Shown here piece by piece: positions 14,691 to 23,794 of a stretch of 64,000 nt of DNA. Within the stretch, counting starts at the first letter, position 1. Every line of letters begins with the position of its first letter. Below the pieces are notes generated by a model. It saw only the letters and a program-made list of their open reading frames with translations. It had not been told where the DNA came from and made no database searches. The DNA lies in the NCBI GenBank assembly GCA_002428525.1, contig DIWU01000030.1, forward strand, positions 62,001 through 126,000, given 5' to 3'. Both the position numbers and the translations under genes were made by a program. The DNA comes from a bacterium UBP14_UBA6098. GTDB taxonomy: Bacteria; UBP14; UBA6098.

Positions 14691-15542
14691 ATGAAAAAAA
14701 CCGCTCTGCTAATCGCATTTGTAGCGATCGCCTCAATTATGGTCTTCGCCTGTAGTAAATCGACGGAGCCGGACCCTGAGCCAGAGGTCTTCGATCCGCC
14801 GACCGGGCTTTCCTACATCACCTATCAAGATTCGGTCAAGTTGACATGGAACGCCTCTCCCGACGAGGCTGATTCCGGGTTCGCCGGTTACAAGGTCTAT
14901 CATCGCATCAATGCCGATTTTTCCACCGTCAATATCGACAGCATGGAGCCTTACTTCACCGGCACAATCGTGACTGGCACCCAGACGACATTGACCGGCC
15001 TCAGTAGCACAAGCAAGCATTACTTCACCACTCGTGCTATTAAAATAAACGGCTCTGTGACAACTCTTTCCAACAAATCAAACACCGTCGATACCTCGCC
15101 GACAATATGGTTCTCTGACACACTCTGGGAATCGACCGGCGGCGACAGCATTTATTGCGCGGTCGATTTCGATGAACAGGTTGTTTATCCTATGGATCTC
15201 GCTTATCTGACCTTCATCGACCTTTATCTTGGTATCGATGATTCGAATTATCTCACACTGAAATCCCCCTCTCTCTTCGGGGCGGAATGGTCAAGCCGCG
15301 TAGCCAATATCAAGCGCCTCGGAATCGCCACCGACGGACTCGCTTCCTTCGGTAGCACGAGCGGCGGTATCGGCACAGCTCCTTCGCAAACCCTCACTCA
15401 GCCGGGGACATCCTTCGCGATCAAGATCGGCAGTCATTACACGAAGTTCTATTTCGTGAACTTCGTCGGCGGGGCATACCCAAACCGCGGGATTTACTTT
15501 CAAGCGGCCTACCAAGAAGTGGACGACTACGACCGCTTCTAA
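14691..15542 (+). CDS. FN3-domain lipoprotein
   Basis: A 283-residue lipoprotein. The signal peptide ends at a lipobox VFAC (Cys21), followed by a short acidic Pro/Glu linker (STEPDPEPEV). Residues 36-130 form a fibronectin type III domain (PPTGLSYITYQDSVKLTWNA, FAGYKVYHRIN, SKHYFTTRAI). The C-terminal domain is predicted beta-rich (IYCAVDFDEQVVYPMDLAYLTFI, FAIKIGSHYTKFYFVNFV) and unrecognised. The gene stands alone between its own promoter and a strong terminator. Its similarity of plan to the 13809 gene suggests an old duplication. It is likely anchored in the outer membrane; ligand unknown. Confidence 0.8.
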   Translation: MKKTALLIAFVAIASIMVFACSKSTEPDPEPEVFDPPTGLSYITYQDSVKLTWNASPDEADSGFAGYKVYHRINADFSTVNIDSMEPYFTGTIVTGTQTTLTGLSSTSKHYFTTRAIKINGSVTTLSNKSNTVDTSPTIWFSDTLWESTGGDSIYCAVDFDEQVVYPMDLAYLTFIDLYLGIDDSNYLTLKSPSLFGAEWSSRVANIKRLGIATDGLASFGSTSGGIGTAPSQTLTQPGTSFAIKIGSHYTKFYFVNFVGGAYPNRGIYFQAAYQEVDDYDRF

Positions 15543-15571
15543 GTCCTTTATTTAAATAGCTTTACCATCGA

Positions 15572-15602
15572 GGGCGGCATAGTAATGCCGCCCCCTTTTT
15601 TT
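15572..15602 (+). terminator. Intrinsic terminator
   Basis: A 9-bp perfect stem (15572-15580 with 15585-15593, AGTA loop) and a seven-T run. It ends the lipoprotein gene at 15542. Confidence 0.92.
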
Positions 15603-15625
15603 ATCTTAACGACAAAGCTCTGCGC

Positions 15626-15784
15626 GCGGGGGGGCGTCGGCCTCCTTCGGAGGCACGACGGGCCGGAAGACGATCTCGCATTGTGGAACATCCTCGTTCC
15701 GGCCCGTCGTCTGCTTCGCGCCCCGAATTGATCTCGTTAACTCAGCTATTTTTATACGGGGCGCGAAGCGCGACGCCCCCCCGC
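15626..15784. repeat. Cloverleaf-like palindromic repeat, copy C
   Basis: The most perfect copy. The outer stem of 14 bp is exact (15626-15639 with 15771-15784; GCGGGGGGGCGTCG and its complement). Inside are arm 1, GCCTCC-TTC-GGAGGC (15640-15654); arm 2, a perfect 14-bp stem with the GGCCGG core (15655-15668 with 15697-15710) and a 28-nt loop; and arm 3, a perfect 13-bp stem (15713-15725 with 15757-15769) with a 31-nt loop. The arms abut one another, as in a multi-branched junction. The right outer arm continues into CGCGGGGGTTTTT, which alone could act as a terminator. It sits between two convergent genes. Confidence 0.88.
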
Positions 15785-15863
15785 GGGGGTTTTTCCTTTC
15801 AAATAACATCATTCTTTGATCGAGCAGTTTTGTAAGAGGATTTTTAACTGAGTATCTTAGGCA

Positions 15864-15894
15864 TAAAAAAAGCCCGCCGATATGGCGGGCTTTT
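15864..15894. terminator. Bidirectional intrinsic terminator
   Basis: AGCCCGCC (15871-15878) pairs with GGCGGGCT (15884-15891) around a GATAT loop, extended by A/T pairs. On the minus strand it is followed by a run of seven T, ending the 1480-residue gene; on the plus strand a shorter T-run follows. Confidence 0.88.
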
Positions 15895-15915
15895 GGTAAA
15901 CACTGGCGCTTGTCC

Positions 15916-18900
15916 TTAGCGGACGAGAACCATCCTGCCACCGGCCTTGAACTCGCCGGCGGTCATGCGGTAGAAGTAAACACCGCTCGAAACTTCTCTT
16001 CCGAAGTCATCGTTGCCGTTCCAGACGACGCGATGGGTTCCGGGGGTGAAGTTATCGTTGACGACCGTGCTGATCTTGCGGCCCATCATATCGAACACTT
16101 CGAGGTTGACCTTGGAGTCGGTCGGGATATCGAAGCTGATGGCGCAAGCGGCGTTGAAGGGGTTCGGAGCCGCGCCGCGGAGTGCGAAGTCGGTCGGGAC
16201 TTCGATTCTGCGTTTTGCGGTGTAGATTCCCGGATTCAGCGTCACTTTGCCCTCGCCGGAGAGAACGATCTCAATACCCATTCCCTCGAGGACGAGGCCT
16301 TCCGGAGCTTGACCTTCCCAGCTCATCTCGACTGGCGAGAGGGCGCTGACAACAATGGTCCAGCCGTCGGAATTGCGGATGTCCTTGACCATGCGGCCAA
16401 ATTTCGTTCCCTCGATATAGACATCGAAGGTAGCGCCGGGAACTGCGGGCGGAATCGGCATATCGAGGCCGCGCTCGTATTCGACCGTGGCGTCTTTGTG
16501 GCCGCCGATGACTATTTCGCGGACTGCATCGCCGGAGAAGGTCATCTTTGTTGTCCACTCGGGCTCGATCACTTCGGTCGGAATCGCTCTGGGCGCGCCG
16601 CCGTAGCTAACCGCAACATTGAGCTGAGCGGTCGTGAACGGAGCCGGCGGATCGACGAAGTTCCAGTAGCCATAGCCCGCGACAATAACGTCGGAGAAGG
16701 CGTAGGAGCCGGTCATCGGATCGAGATAGTAAACGATAGGCTCGCAGGAGCCGTCGGGGGTGTCGTTCGGATCGAGGATCGAAACGCCGCCGAAGTCGTA
16801 AACGCTACCGATCGTATTCCAACCCTTGTTCAGCGTGACCGTGTATTCCATGATCGGGGTTCCCGGAATCGTGAAGTAGATCGGGTCGTCGGCTTCGGGG
16901 CCGGGGGTGTAAAGAACCATATAGGCCCTTCCCGGTCTAACGATCTCGGGATGAACATAAGGCGGTGTTCCGCCGGTGTATTCCCAAACATCAGCCGCGT
17001 TGACCATCGGGAAAACCGCGGCGATAGTGGGATCGACCGGCTCGACCGGAACGGAAACGAGGTTCCATCCGGCTGTGAGTATCATCACGCGACGGGTGAC
17101 ATTGATCACGATAGCCTCGCCGGGGCCGAAGCAATACTCCGCGGAGCCGCGCATATCGACGACATCGTTGATAACGAAGCTACCGAGTGCGGGAAGATCG
17201 GCCGGATTCCAGCGAATACATCCACTCTGGGAACCGGTGTAGAGCGTCCAAGACCATGTGTCGGTGTCGAGACCGAGATAGTCTTGGCGAAGCGGAGTGC
17301 CTTCAACCGGCGTCAAGAACGCAAGCGGTGTGACAGTCGGCGGGAACGGCGGAAGCAGTTCGTCGAGGCCGGCGTCGAATTCCGCAGTCGCTCCGAAGAA
17401 CGAACCGAAGGAATAAATATCAACCATTGTAGTCTCGTCGCCCCAGAACTCGACATCGACCTTCCAGCCGGGATTCACGAAGAAATCGAACTGGTAAACA
17501 GGCAGGAAGTTCGGGTCGGGGCAAGCGTAATCCGGAGCATCGGCGGTCGAAACCTCAACCGCTACACGATAGGTCGTGAAGTCGAAGTCGATGCCGGCGA
17601 TAGCCAGATCCAACCAGAGTTCGCCGAGATCGGGATCCCAAGCGAAGACACCCGGGAAGGTCGCCTCGTCAACTATGTGGCGAACGAAGGTTTCTTCATC
17701 GGTGTAAACATCGACCGTGAACTGCGTAAGCGCGGGGTCGAGTCCGGCAATATCGTCCGTGCCGATCATGATGAATTCGGGCGAGACGATAGCGGTGCTA
17801 CCATTCTCGGGCGAGGTCCAAAGGATCGCCGGAGCGGAATAGTCGGCATAGAAACCACCGGTGAGCGGAGTGTCATCGCTCATATTGCCGGCGACATCGG
17901 AAACCCTGTTCAGCGCCCATGTCACTAAGCCCTCGGGATAGTCCGAAGTAGGCGTGAATGTAAGGTTCGTTCCATCCCATGTCAGTCTCGGGTTGCCCCA
18001 GTCATAGACGATATGGTTCACCGTCATGCGGAACATGCTCGGGTCGATACCGAAATCGTCGGTCACTTGGATGACAATCGGCTGTCTCGGGCAGGCCGAG
18101 ATTGACATGTCCACGGGCTCGACGATAGCGACGGCCGGAACGTGATTGTCAACAGTGAAACTCCAGCAATACGGAAGGCCGACACCCGGGTTGCCCCATA
18201 GTGTGCAACGATTTTGCGGATTATCGTAGGCCGCTGTCAGACAAACATCGACAGTTGCGCCGTGGGCATAATAGAAACCCTCGATCTCGGTGTCGATCGT
18301 GATCCTGCCGCCGCCCGGGATATCCTCCCAGAAAACACCCGGATCGACGAGCGGGTTGAAGTTCACGCCGCGAAGCTGAACATTAACGCCGTTGGGATCG
18401 ATCATACCGCAAACCGCATCGAGAACATCGATCGAGAAGATCGGATAAGGTCCGCCGGTAATTCCGCCGTCTTCAGGATAGGTCGGACCGGCGAAGGGGC
18501 CGGAGAAATCCATCCAGAAGCGCCAGCTGAAAGCGCCGCCCCACATCGGGGCGCCGAGCCAATCCTCGGCCGAAAGGATAACACAGTTAACTTCCTGCGC
18601 ATCGTAAAGGGCAAGAATGGTGGGCGGAACAAGCGCCATATCGAGGACGAACCTTCCCGGAAGAGTGATGTCCTCATAGAACGGGAAGACCTCAGTCGTC
18701 TCGGTGATTGCGATTCCACCAATAACAGCTACTGTCTCGATTGTCACTATATTGTAGTTAACATCGAAAACGACATCCTCGACTTGGAATAGAACCGTGG
18801 TCGGGTTGATGCCGTCGGGGTCGATCAGCTGGAAGGCGATCTGAGGAGCCTGGCAACCGGTGAACTCGTTGATGCCGGGAACCATATTGATCGGCATGGG

Positions 18901-20358
18901 GCCGTCCGCGACATAGAACGTCCAGCTGAGTGCCGAATGCCTAAGCGGATTGGCCTCGCAAACCTCGACGGAGTCCCAAACATTCCAAACCGTCACGGTG
19001 ATCGTGTCGCCCTGAAGCCAGTTGACACCGGCGAGCGCGGGATAATAGGTCATCGTGAGGCCGTCCCAAGTGATCTCGGGGGTTGTCACTGCGTTCCAAC
19101 TGACGTATTCGATATACTCGCCGCCGGTGGTCGTGATGATGAAGTGGACGGTCGAAGGATCGACTGCGCCCCAAACATCGGTCATGTCCCAGCTGATGGG
19201 CTCTTGGAGATCCCTTGTCACAAATGCACTCGGCGGAACCGGATTGAAGACCGACGGGCCGGTGTTGTCGAAGCGAATCTTCCACGAGGTCCACGGATAG
19301 GCGCCGAAATGCCAACCACTGGCGATATTGCCATGGATGTCGGTGACATAAGGCGGATAAATCGTGTAAACCGTGCCCTCATACCACTGGGGGTTCGGCG
19401 TGAAGGTAAACAGGGCCTCGGTGACGACGACATCGGTTTCAACAAGATAGGAATCGAGCGTGTCAACGACAATGCGATAGTTGCCCCAGTTGTAGCGGGT
19501 CGAATTGACCATAATGTAGAAAGAGGACAGATCGATTCCGTTCTCGTCGGCGATGCGCCATGTGAGAGGCATATCGGAACAACCGGTCCAAAGAATATCA
19601 CGCATGAAGGGGATCGGCTCGACGGGATAGCACTCGGGGCCGTCCGCGTCAACCCGGAAACCGAACTCGGGGCCGAGAGGCGCGATATTGGGAACGCCAT
19701 AGTGCGGCGCATCCTGAGCGCCGGCCAATTGAACCGTCACCCAGTCGTTCTCGTCCCAAGCGATTCCCGCGATCGCGGGATCGAACTCGAAGAGATAGCC
19801 GCCGGCAACCTCGGTGAGTGTGACGCCGACAGAGGCCTCGGTATAATCGACGCCCTTGATTTTGACGATAATACTGGCCGGATCGATAACACCGAACTCA
19901 TCGACGATAGTCATCGAGATCGGCTCGAGAACATTCGTCGTCACAATCGGCTCGAGCTCGTCGATCGCGCCGGGGGTGCGCGCGCTCATGAACGGCGCCG
20001 AAAGATCGACAATGAATGTCGTGGCGAGAGGCGTTCCGGCAATCGGGTTGCCGTCGAGGTCGTTCGCCGCGAGGCTGAGGGTGTGCACACCCTCTGTCCA
20101 AACCGCCGGAGCGGTGAAGACGAGGTTGACGGGCGACCAAACGAGGTCTCCGCCGATTGTGTAGCCGGCGCCATCGACATCGAGGGCCACCGACGCTTGG
20201 TTGACATTAGCGGGCGCGCTAAAGACGTAGGATACGAGCTGGTTTGGAACCGAAGTCGTAAGACCGTCGATAGGCTGGGTAATAGCAACTCCTTGGGCTA
20301 CGAGAGCACCAACACCAAGGAGCAACATTAAAAACACTGCTGTAGCGTGCTTACGCAT
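15916..20358 (-). CDS. Large secreted Ig-like repeat protein with C-terminal sorting domain
   Basis: A 1480-residue exported protein. The signal peptide covers residues 1-22 (VFLMLLLGVGALVAQG). Residues about 25-960 hold roughly seven degenerate repeats of 110-130 residues, each with a D(E/D)FG(I/V)(I/D)DP element, a TWDGxxLTFTP-like strand and a closing WxFYVD/D(F/N)xGP, resembling big bacterial Ig-like or cadherin-like modules. A different beta-rich region follows, with two GWN(L/T) motifs (GWNLVSVPVEP, GWNTIGSVYDF). The last 80 residues are a FlgD-like/type IX-like sorting domain (APNPFNAACAISFDIP, VFDMMGRKIS, GVYFYRMTAGEF, RMVLVR). A GGAGGG site precedes the ATG. A surface-layer or adhesin role is inferred. 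Confidence 0.85.
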   Translation of the reverse strand: MRKHATAVFLMLLLGVGALVAQGVAITQPIDGLTTSVPNQLVSYVFSAPANVNQASVALDVDGAGYTIGGDLVWSPVNLVFTAPAVWTEGVHTLSLAANDLDGNPIAGTPLATTFIVDLSAPFMSARTPGAIDELEPIVTTNVLEPISMTIVDEFGVIDPASIIVKIKGVDYTEASVGVTLTEVAGGYLFEFDPAIAGIAWDENDWVTVQLAGAQDAPHYGVPNIAPLGPEFGFRVDADGPECYPVEPIPFMRDILWTGCSDMPLTWRIADENGIDLSSFYIMVNSTRYNWGNYRIVVDTLDSYLVETDVVVTEALFTFTPNPQWYEGTVYTIYPPYVTDIHGNIASGWHFGAYPWTSWKIRFDNTGPSVFNPVPPSAFVTRDLQEPISWDMTDVWGAVDPSTVHFIITTTGGEYIEYVSWNAVTTPEITWDGLTMTYYPALAGVNWLQGDTITVTVWNVWDSVEVCEANPLRHSALSWTFYVADGPMPINMVPGINEFTGCQAPQIAFQLIDPDGINPTTVLFQVEDVVFDVNYNIVTIETVAVIGGIAITETTEVFPFYEDITLPGRFVLDMALVPPTILALYDAQEVNCVILSAEDWLGAPMWGGAFSWRFWMDFSGPFAGPTYPEDGGITGGPYPIFSIDVLDAVCGMIDPNGVNVQLRGVNFNPLVDPGVFWEDIPGGGRITIDTEIEGFYYAHGATVDVCLTAAYDNPQNRCTLWGNPGVGLPYCWSFTVDNHVPAVAIVEPVDMSISACPRQPIVIQVTDDFGIDPSMFRMTVNHIVYDWGNPRLTWDGTNLTFTPTSDYPEGLVTWALNRVSDVAGNMSDDTPLTGGFYADYSAPAILWTSPENGSTAIVSPEFIMIGTDDIAGLDPALTQFTVDVYTDEETFVRHIVDEATFPGVFAWDPDLGELWLDLAIAGIDFDFTTYRVAVEVSTADAPDYACPDPNFLPVYQFDFFVNPGWKVDVEFWGDETTMVDIYSFGSFFGATAEFDAGLDELLPPFPPTVTPLAFLTPVEGTPLRQDYLGLDTDTWSWTLYTGSQSGCIRWNPADLPALGSFVINDVVDMRGSAEYCFGPGEAIVINVTRRVMILTAGWNLVSVPVEPVDPTIAAVFPMVNAADVWEYTGGTPPYVHPEIVRPGRAYMVLYTPGPEADDPIYFTIPGTPIMEYTVTLNKGWNTIGSVYDFGGVSILDPNDTPDGSCEPIVYYLDPMTGSYAFSDVIVAGYGYWNFVDPPAPFTTAQLNVAVSYGGAPRAIPTEVIEPEWTTKMTFSGDAVREIVIGGHKDATVEYERGLDMPIPPAVPGATFDVYIEGTKFGRMVKDIRNSDGWTIVVSALSPVEMSWEGQAPEGLVLEGMGIEIVLSGEGKVTLNPGIYTAKRRIEVPTDFALRGAAPNPFNAACAISFDIPTDSKVNLEVFDMMGRKISTVVNDNFTPGTHRVVWNGNDDFGREVSSGVYFYRMTAGEFKAGGRMVLVR

Positions 20359-20447
20359 CGCATACCCTCCATTCGTTTTTTGGGTTATTAATTACTGTTA
20401 ATTTCTCATAAACGGACATTTTGCACCGTTCAATAATTCATCGAAAC

Positions 20448-20476
20448 AAGTTAAATCTGAATACCTTATATGTCAA
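20448..20476 (-). promoter_or_regulatory. Promoter of the large Ig-repeat protein gene
   Basis: On the minus strand, TTGACA (20476-20471), a 17-base spacer and TAACTT (20453-20448), leaving a leader of roughly 80 bases before the ATG at 20358. The perfect -35 and long leader would suit a strongly expressed surface protein. Confidence 0.6.
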
Positions 20477-20540
20477 GGACAAAATCTCGCCTCGACAATT
20501 CATAATAGATATTTTATCGATGCGCAAATATGCATCATTT

Positions 20541-20569
20541 TAAAAAAAGACCCCCGTCACCGAGGGCCT
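20541..20569 (-). terminator. Intrinsic terminator of the 20590-23607 gene
   Basis: In the minus-strand RNA, AGGCCCUCG (20569-20561) pairs with CGGGGGUCU (20556-20548) around a four-base loop, with two G-U pairs, followed by a U-run. Confidence 0.82.
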
Positions 20570-20589
20570 TTCTCGCCCAAGCTTATATT

Positions 20590-23500
20590 CTATTCGGCTT
20601 TCGATTGAGGTGAAACCTCTTCTGTGCCGGTTCCTTCTTTCTCCATGAGGAAATCGATGACCACACGGCGGTTGATCGATCTACCCTCTGGAAGTTCGTT
20701 ATTGCCGATTGTTTCTTCGATTAGGGCATTGTCGGCCCATTTTGTAATCACATAGGGCTCGGCATCGGCGTTGCCCTTGTAGGTCAAGGTTGTGTTATGG
20801 GCGCGGAGCCACGCCGAAAGCTCGGCGTTGTCGGCCAGTCCCAAAAGATAGATCAGATAGCGCCTGAGGTTCTCCTCTTCCTTCATCGCGCGCTGAATCG
20901 AAAGCTCGCGGTTGCGATGATCCATACCGATAACATCGGTGTGGCCGGAAACGACCGCGGTGAGCTTAACCTTCGGCTCGAGAGCCTTCTCGATGAAGCG
21001 GCGGGCGACATACTCGACCCTGCTCTCGAGGAAGCCGGACTCGGAGATCTTCTCGTCGAAGGCGAACTCGACGATAACGAGGGTCTCCATCTGTTGCTGG
21101 CGCTTGGTCACCTCGACCGCGATGGGGTCGGAGAGCGTCGTGAAGGTTTGGCCAAGGCGGTCGCGTATTTCGAGCTTGCAGAAATACTGCTCGGTCGGGT
21201 TTATGAGGTTTCCGTTGGCGTCCTTCCAGTCCCACGGCGCGCCCTCGGGGATCTTGCCGCTACCCTTAGCGAGTATGCGGAAGAGATTGCCCTCGGAATC
21301 GACGATCGACACGGTGAAGGTGTCAACGCCGGCCTCGACGTCGCTGGTTATATGCACAAAGTTGACTTGCTCGTTGTTAAGCTCGTAGCCCTTGGCGGCC
21401 ATAGTGCCCTCGAGCGGGCGATAAATAAGGCCTTCGCCGTCGATCATGACCTCGACCTTGCCGCGGTCGGCATACTCGTCGGTGTTGCCGCGGATGAAGA
21501 GGCGCTTGCCGAAGCGCTGGACGAAGTCGTCTCCGAGGACCTCGCCAAGCCTCTGTTTGACTTGGAAGGCGCGGTCGAAGGAGAGCTTGACGCGCTGATT
21601 CTCGGAGGTTACCTCGTCGGAGGAAACGAAGCCCTCTATCGAGAAGATGATCTCGGGGTTATTTTCCATGACCCTGCGGATATCGTCGGCGCGCTTGCGA
21701 AGATCGCCGAGATTCGAGGCCTCGACCTTGTCGGAGCCTTTGTCGAAATAGATAACCGGATTCCAGTCCTCGAAGCCCCTCACGCGCGTGACCATCTGTG
21801 CGCGGCGGTTCTCGGCCATCGACAGCGGAACATCCTCAGGCATATGCTCGATCGGAAGCCCCGCGCGCGGGCGGCTGGTGCTGTAGGTGAGCGGATCGAC
21901 GACATGAATCCTGTCCGCGGCGACCTGCTCGAAACGCATGAAGACACTGCGAGCGGCCTTCGCCCTGTTTTCGGCGAGCCTATCGCCGAGGGCCGGAGTC
22001 ACGCCGTCGGACTCGGGGTCATAGTAACCGTAAATATCAATGTCAATATCGGGGTTCTCGCGAAGCCTTGCGCCGAGGATCTCCTGCAGTGGGTGGAATC
22101 TGTCGTGGATGCGGTCGTTGCCCGGGGCGAAGAAGAAGATCGGCACAACCGGCTCCTCCTCGCGGACAAGCGTCACTTGGCTGATCTCGAGGGTATTCTC
22201 GATCGGCGTGACAGTTCCCTTCGGCAGGCCGAAGACATCGACCTCGACCGCGCCGGTGTTGTTCTCCTCGTCGAACTCGCTTATATAGTTGCGGAGGGCG
22301 GGGAGAATCGAGCCGTCGTCGTCGACGCTGGCGAAGAGCTGGTAATGGCCGCGGTTGGGGGCCGTCCACTTGAACTCGAGCTCCTTCGATTCGCCGACCT
22401 CGAGCTTCTCATCGACATTGACCGGCTGAACCGCGCGAACCCATCCCTGCGCGGGGTCGTCGTAATACAGGCTGACCCAGTAGCTCTTGACCGCCTTTTC
22501 GCCGAGGTTCTCGACCTTGGCCTTGACTGTGATGACCTCGCCGATCTGCGCGTCGCGCGGATAGACGCTCATATTGCTACTCCTGAGCGCCAGATCGAAG
22601 AGCTTCTCCGGCGGGGGCAGGAAGCGCAGGCTCGCGGAGATCTTGTGGCTTGTAGCGCCGGTCTCGCGAACCTCGGAAAGCGGATAAATGAAGACGTAAT
22701 CGATCTGAAGATCGAGCGCTTTTTTGCTACGATAGGTGAAGCCGAAGCTGGCCTCGGTCGGGTCGTAACCGTCGCCGCCGAAGCTGGCGTTATAGCCGCC
22801 GCGGAGCGCGAGGGCCTTGCCCGGGAACCACCATTCCACGCCGTTGTAATGGTGGATTTGGTTCCCGCCGTTGACCTCGTCCATGATATATTGGATATCC
22901 ATCGCGGGGAGCAGGGCATCCTGAATCCAGTAGCTCGCGCCCGCGCGAATCGACATCGGAATCACGCCGTCCTCGCCGACGGTTTTGAAGCTCATGTCGG
23001 GCTGAGTGAGGTTCGCGGCCATGAGGCCGAGGGCGAACTGCCTGTTGGGGCGATACATAAAACCGACATCGCCGGTGAAGCCCATCTTATCCCAGCCGTC
23101 GTTGAAGAACGGGTCCTCGCGGGGATCGACGATAGTCATTCCGGGAGGAGCGGGCGAGCCGGAGGTGAAGGTGATATTATTCTGCACGACCTCGTTGCGC
23201 AGAAGGCGGCCGTTGACGCCGAGGCTGAGCTTATTGCCGATATTGTGCGAATAGCTCAATGTCACTCTGGACTCGCGCCAGATATTGGAGAAGAGCATAA
23301 CGGCGTTGATACCGAGGTCGCCGGACTTTCTGAAGTGGTGAATATATCCGAGCTGGCCTTGGCCGATAGCGTCGTTATCGATGCCCCAATAGAGCCTCGA
23401 AAACATGCCGCTAAGTATCCGCTCTTTGTAGAAGCTCATTCCTGCAGGGTTCCAGAGCGCCGCGTTTCCGTCGTCCGCGATCGCCACGAAGGAGCGACCC

Positions 23501-23607
23501 ATTCCGAGCGGCCTTGCGCCGAGGTTATCCTCGATATCTCTCGCGAAGAGAGACGGCACTGCGGCGGCGATCAGGAATAAGACAAAAAACAACCGCAACA
23601 TTTTCAT
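20590..23607 (-). CDS. PorV/PorQ-like barrel fused to CARDB and OmpA-like domains
   Basis: A 1005-residue outer-membrane protein. The start at MKMLRL is preceded by GGGAGG; an in-frame start 36 bases upstream has none. A signal peptide (about residues 1-22) is followed by NLGARPLGMGRSFVAIADDGNAALWNPAG, the hallmark of PorV/PorQ-family beta-barrels, which run to about residue 340. A CARDB-like domain (about 355-455; VITVKAKVENLGEKAVKSYWVSLYY) follows. Three OmpA-like units come next, near 490-620 (ENRAKAARSV, ENRRAQMV), 630-740 (FDKGSDKVE) and 850-990 (SGHTDVIGMDHRNRELSIQRA, NNELPEGRSINRRVVIDF). OmpA domains bind peptidoglycan, so it could link an outer-membrane channel to the wall. A paralogue occupies 62378-64000. 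Confidence 0.85.
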   Translation of the reverse strand: MKMLRLFFVLFLIAAAVPSLFARDIEDNLGARPLGMGRSFVAIADDGNAALWNPAGMSFYKERILSGMFSRLYWGIDNDAIGQGQLGYIHHFRKSGDLGINAVMLFSNIWRESRVTLSYSHNIGNKLSLGVNGRLLRNEVVQNNITFTSGSPAPPGMTIVDPREDPFFNDGWDKMGFTGDVGFMYRPNRQFALGLMAANLTQPDMSFKTVGEDGVIPMSIRAGASYWIQDALLPAMDIQYIMDEVNGGNQIHHYNGVEWWFPGKALALRGGYNASFGGDGYDPTEASFGFTYRSKKALDLQIDYVFIYPLSEVRETGATSHKISASLRFLPPPEKLFDLALRSSNMSVYPRDAQIGEVITVKAKVENLGEKAVKSYWVSLYYDDPAQGWVRAVQPVNVDEKLEVGESKELEFKWTAPNRGHYQLFASVDDDGSILPALRNYISEFDEENNTGAVEVDVFGLPKGTVTPIENTLEISQVTLVREEEPVVPIFFFAPGNDRIHDRFHPLQEILGARLRENPDIDIDIYGYYDPESDGVTPALGDRLAENRAKAARSVFMRFEQVAADRIHVVDPLTYSTSRPRAGLPIEHMPEDVPLSMAENRRAQMVTRVRGFEDWNPVIYFDKGSDKVEASNLGDLRKRADDIRRVMENNPEIIFSIEGFVSSDEVTSENQRVKLSFDRAFQVKQRLGEVLGDDFVQRFGKRLFIRGNTDEYADRGKVEVMIDGEGLIYRPLEGTMAAKGYELNNEQVNFVHITSDVEAGVDTFTVSIVDSEGNLFRILAKGSGKIPEGAPWDWKDANGNLINPTEQYFCKLEIRDRLGQTFTTLSDPIAVEVTKRQQQMETLVIVEFAFDEKISESGFLESRVEYVARRFIEKALEPKVKLTAVVSGHTDVIGMDHRNRELSIQRAMKEEENLRRYLIYLLGLADNAELSAWLRAHNTTLTYKGNADAEPYVITKWADNALIEETIGNNELPEGRSINRRVVIDFLMEKEGTGTEEVSPQSKAE

Positions 23608-23661
23608 AACTATCCTCCCGACTAAGGGAAATACATTCGACATTTTAAGACTCGTTAAATA

Positions 23662-23690
23662 AGTATAAATAATCTATTTTCTATCCGCAA
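23662..23690 (-). promoter_or_regulatory. Promoter of the barrel-OmpA fusion gene
   Basis: On the minus strand, TTGCGG (23690-23685), a 17-base spacer and a near-perfect TATACT (23667-23662), about 55 bases before the start codon. Confidence 0.65.
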
Positions 23691-23794
23691 GCGCTTTTTG
23701 AATTTAATGTATAAAAGAATTCTCTATTCAAAAAAAATTTTATCCCGCTTCCGCGGTGTATATGTTTTTAAAATAAGCGTTTAGCTCGATTGAT

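Noticed and set aside
15910..17928. A 672-codon plus-strand open frame opposite the Ig-repeat gene
   Set aside because: Composition is Arg/Asp/Glu-rich as expected from antisense of a C/G-ending gene; there is no start site and the minus-strand product has a signal peptide and sorting domain.
20797..23580. A 927-codon plus-strand open frame opposite the barrel-OmpA fusion gene
   Set aside because: It mirrors the codon bias of the minus-strand gene, lacks a ribosome binding site and shows no domain; the minus strand has clear PorV and OmpA motifs.
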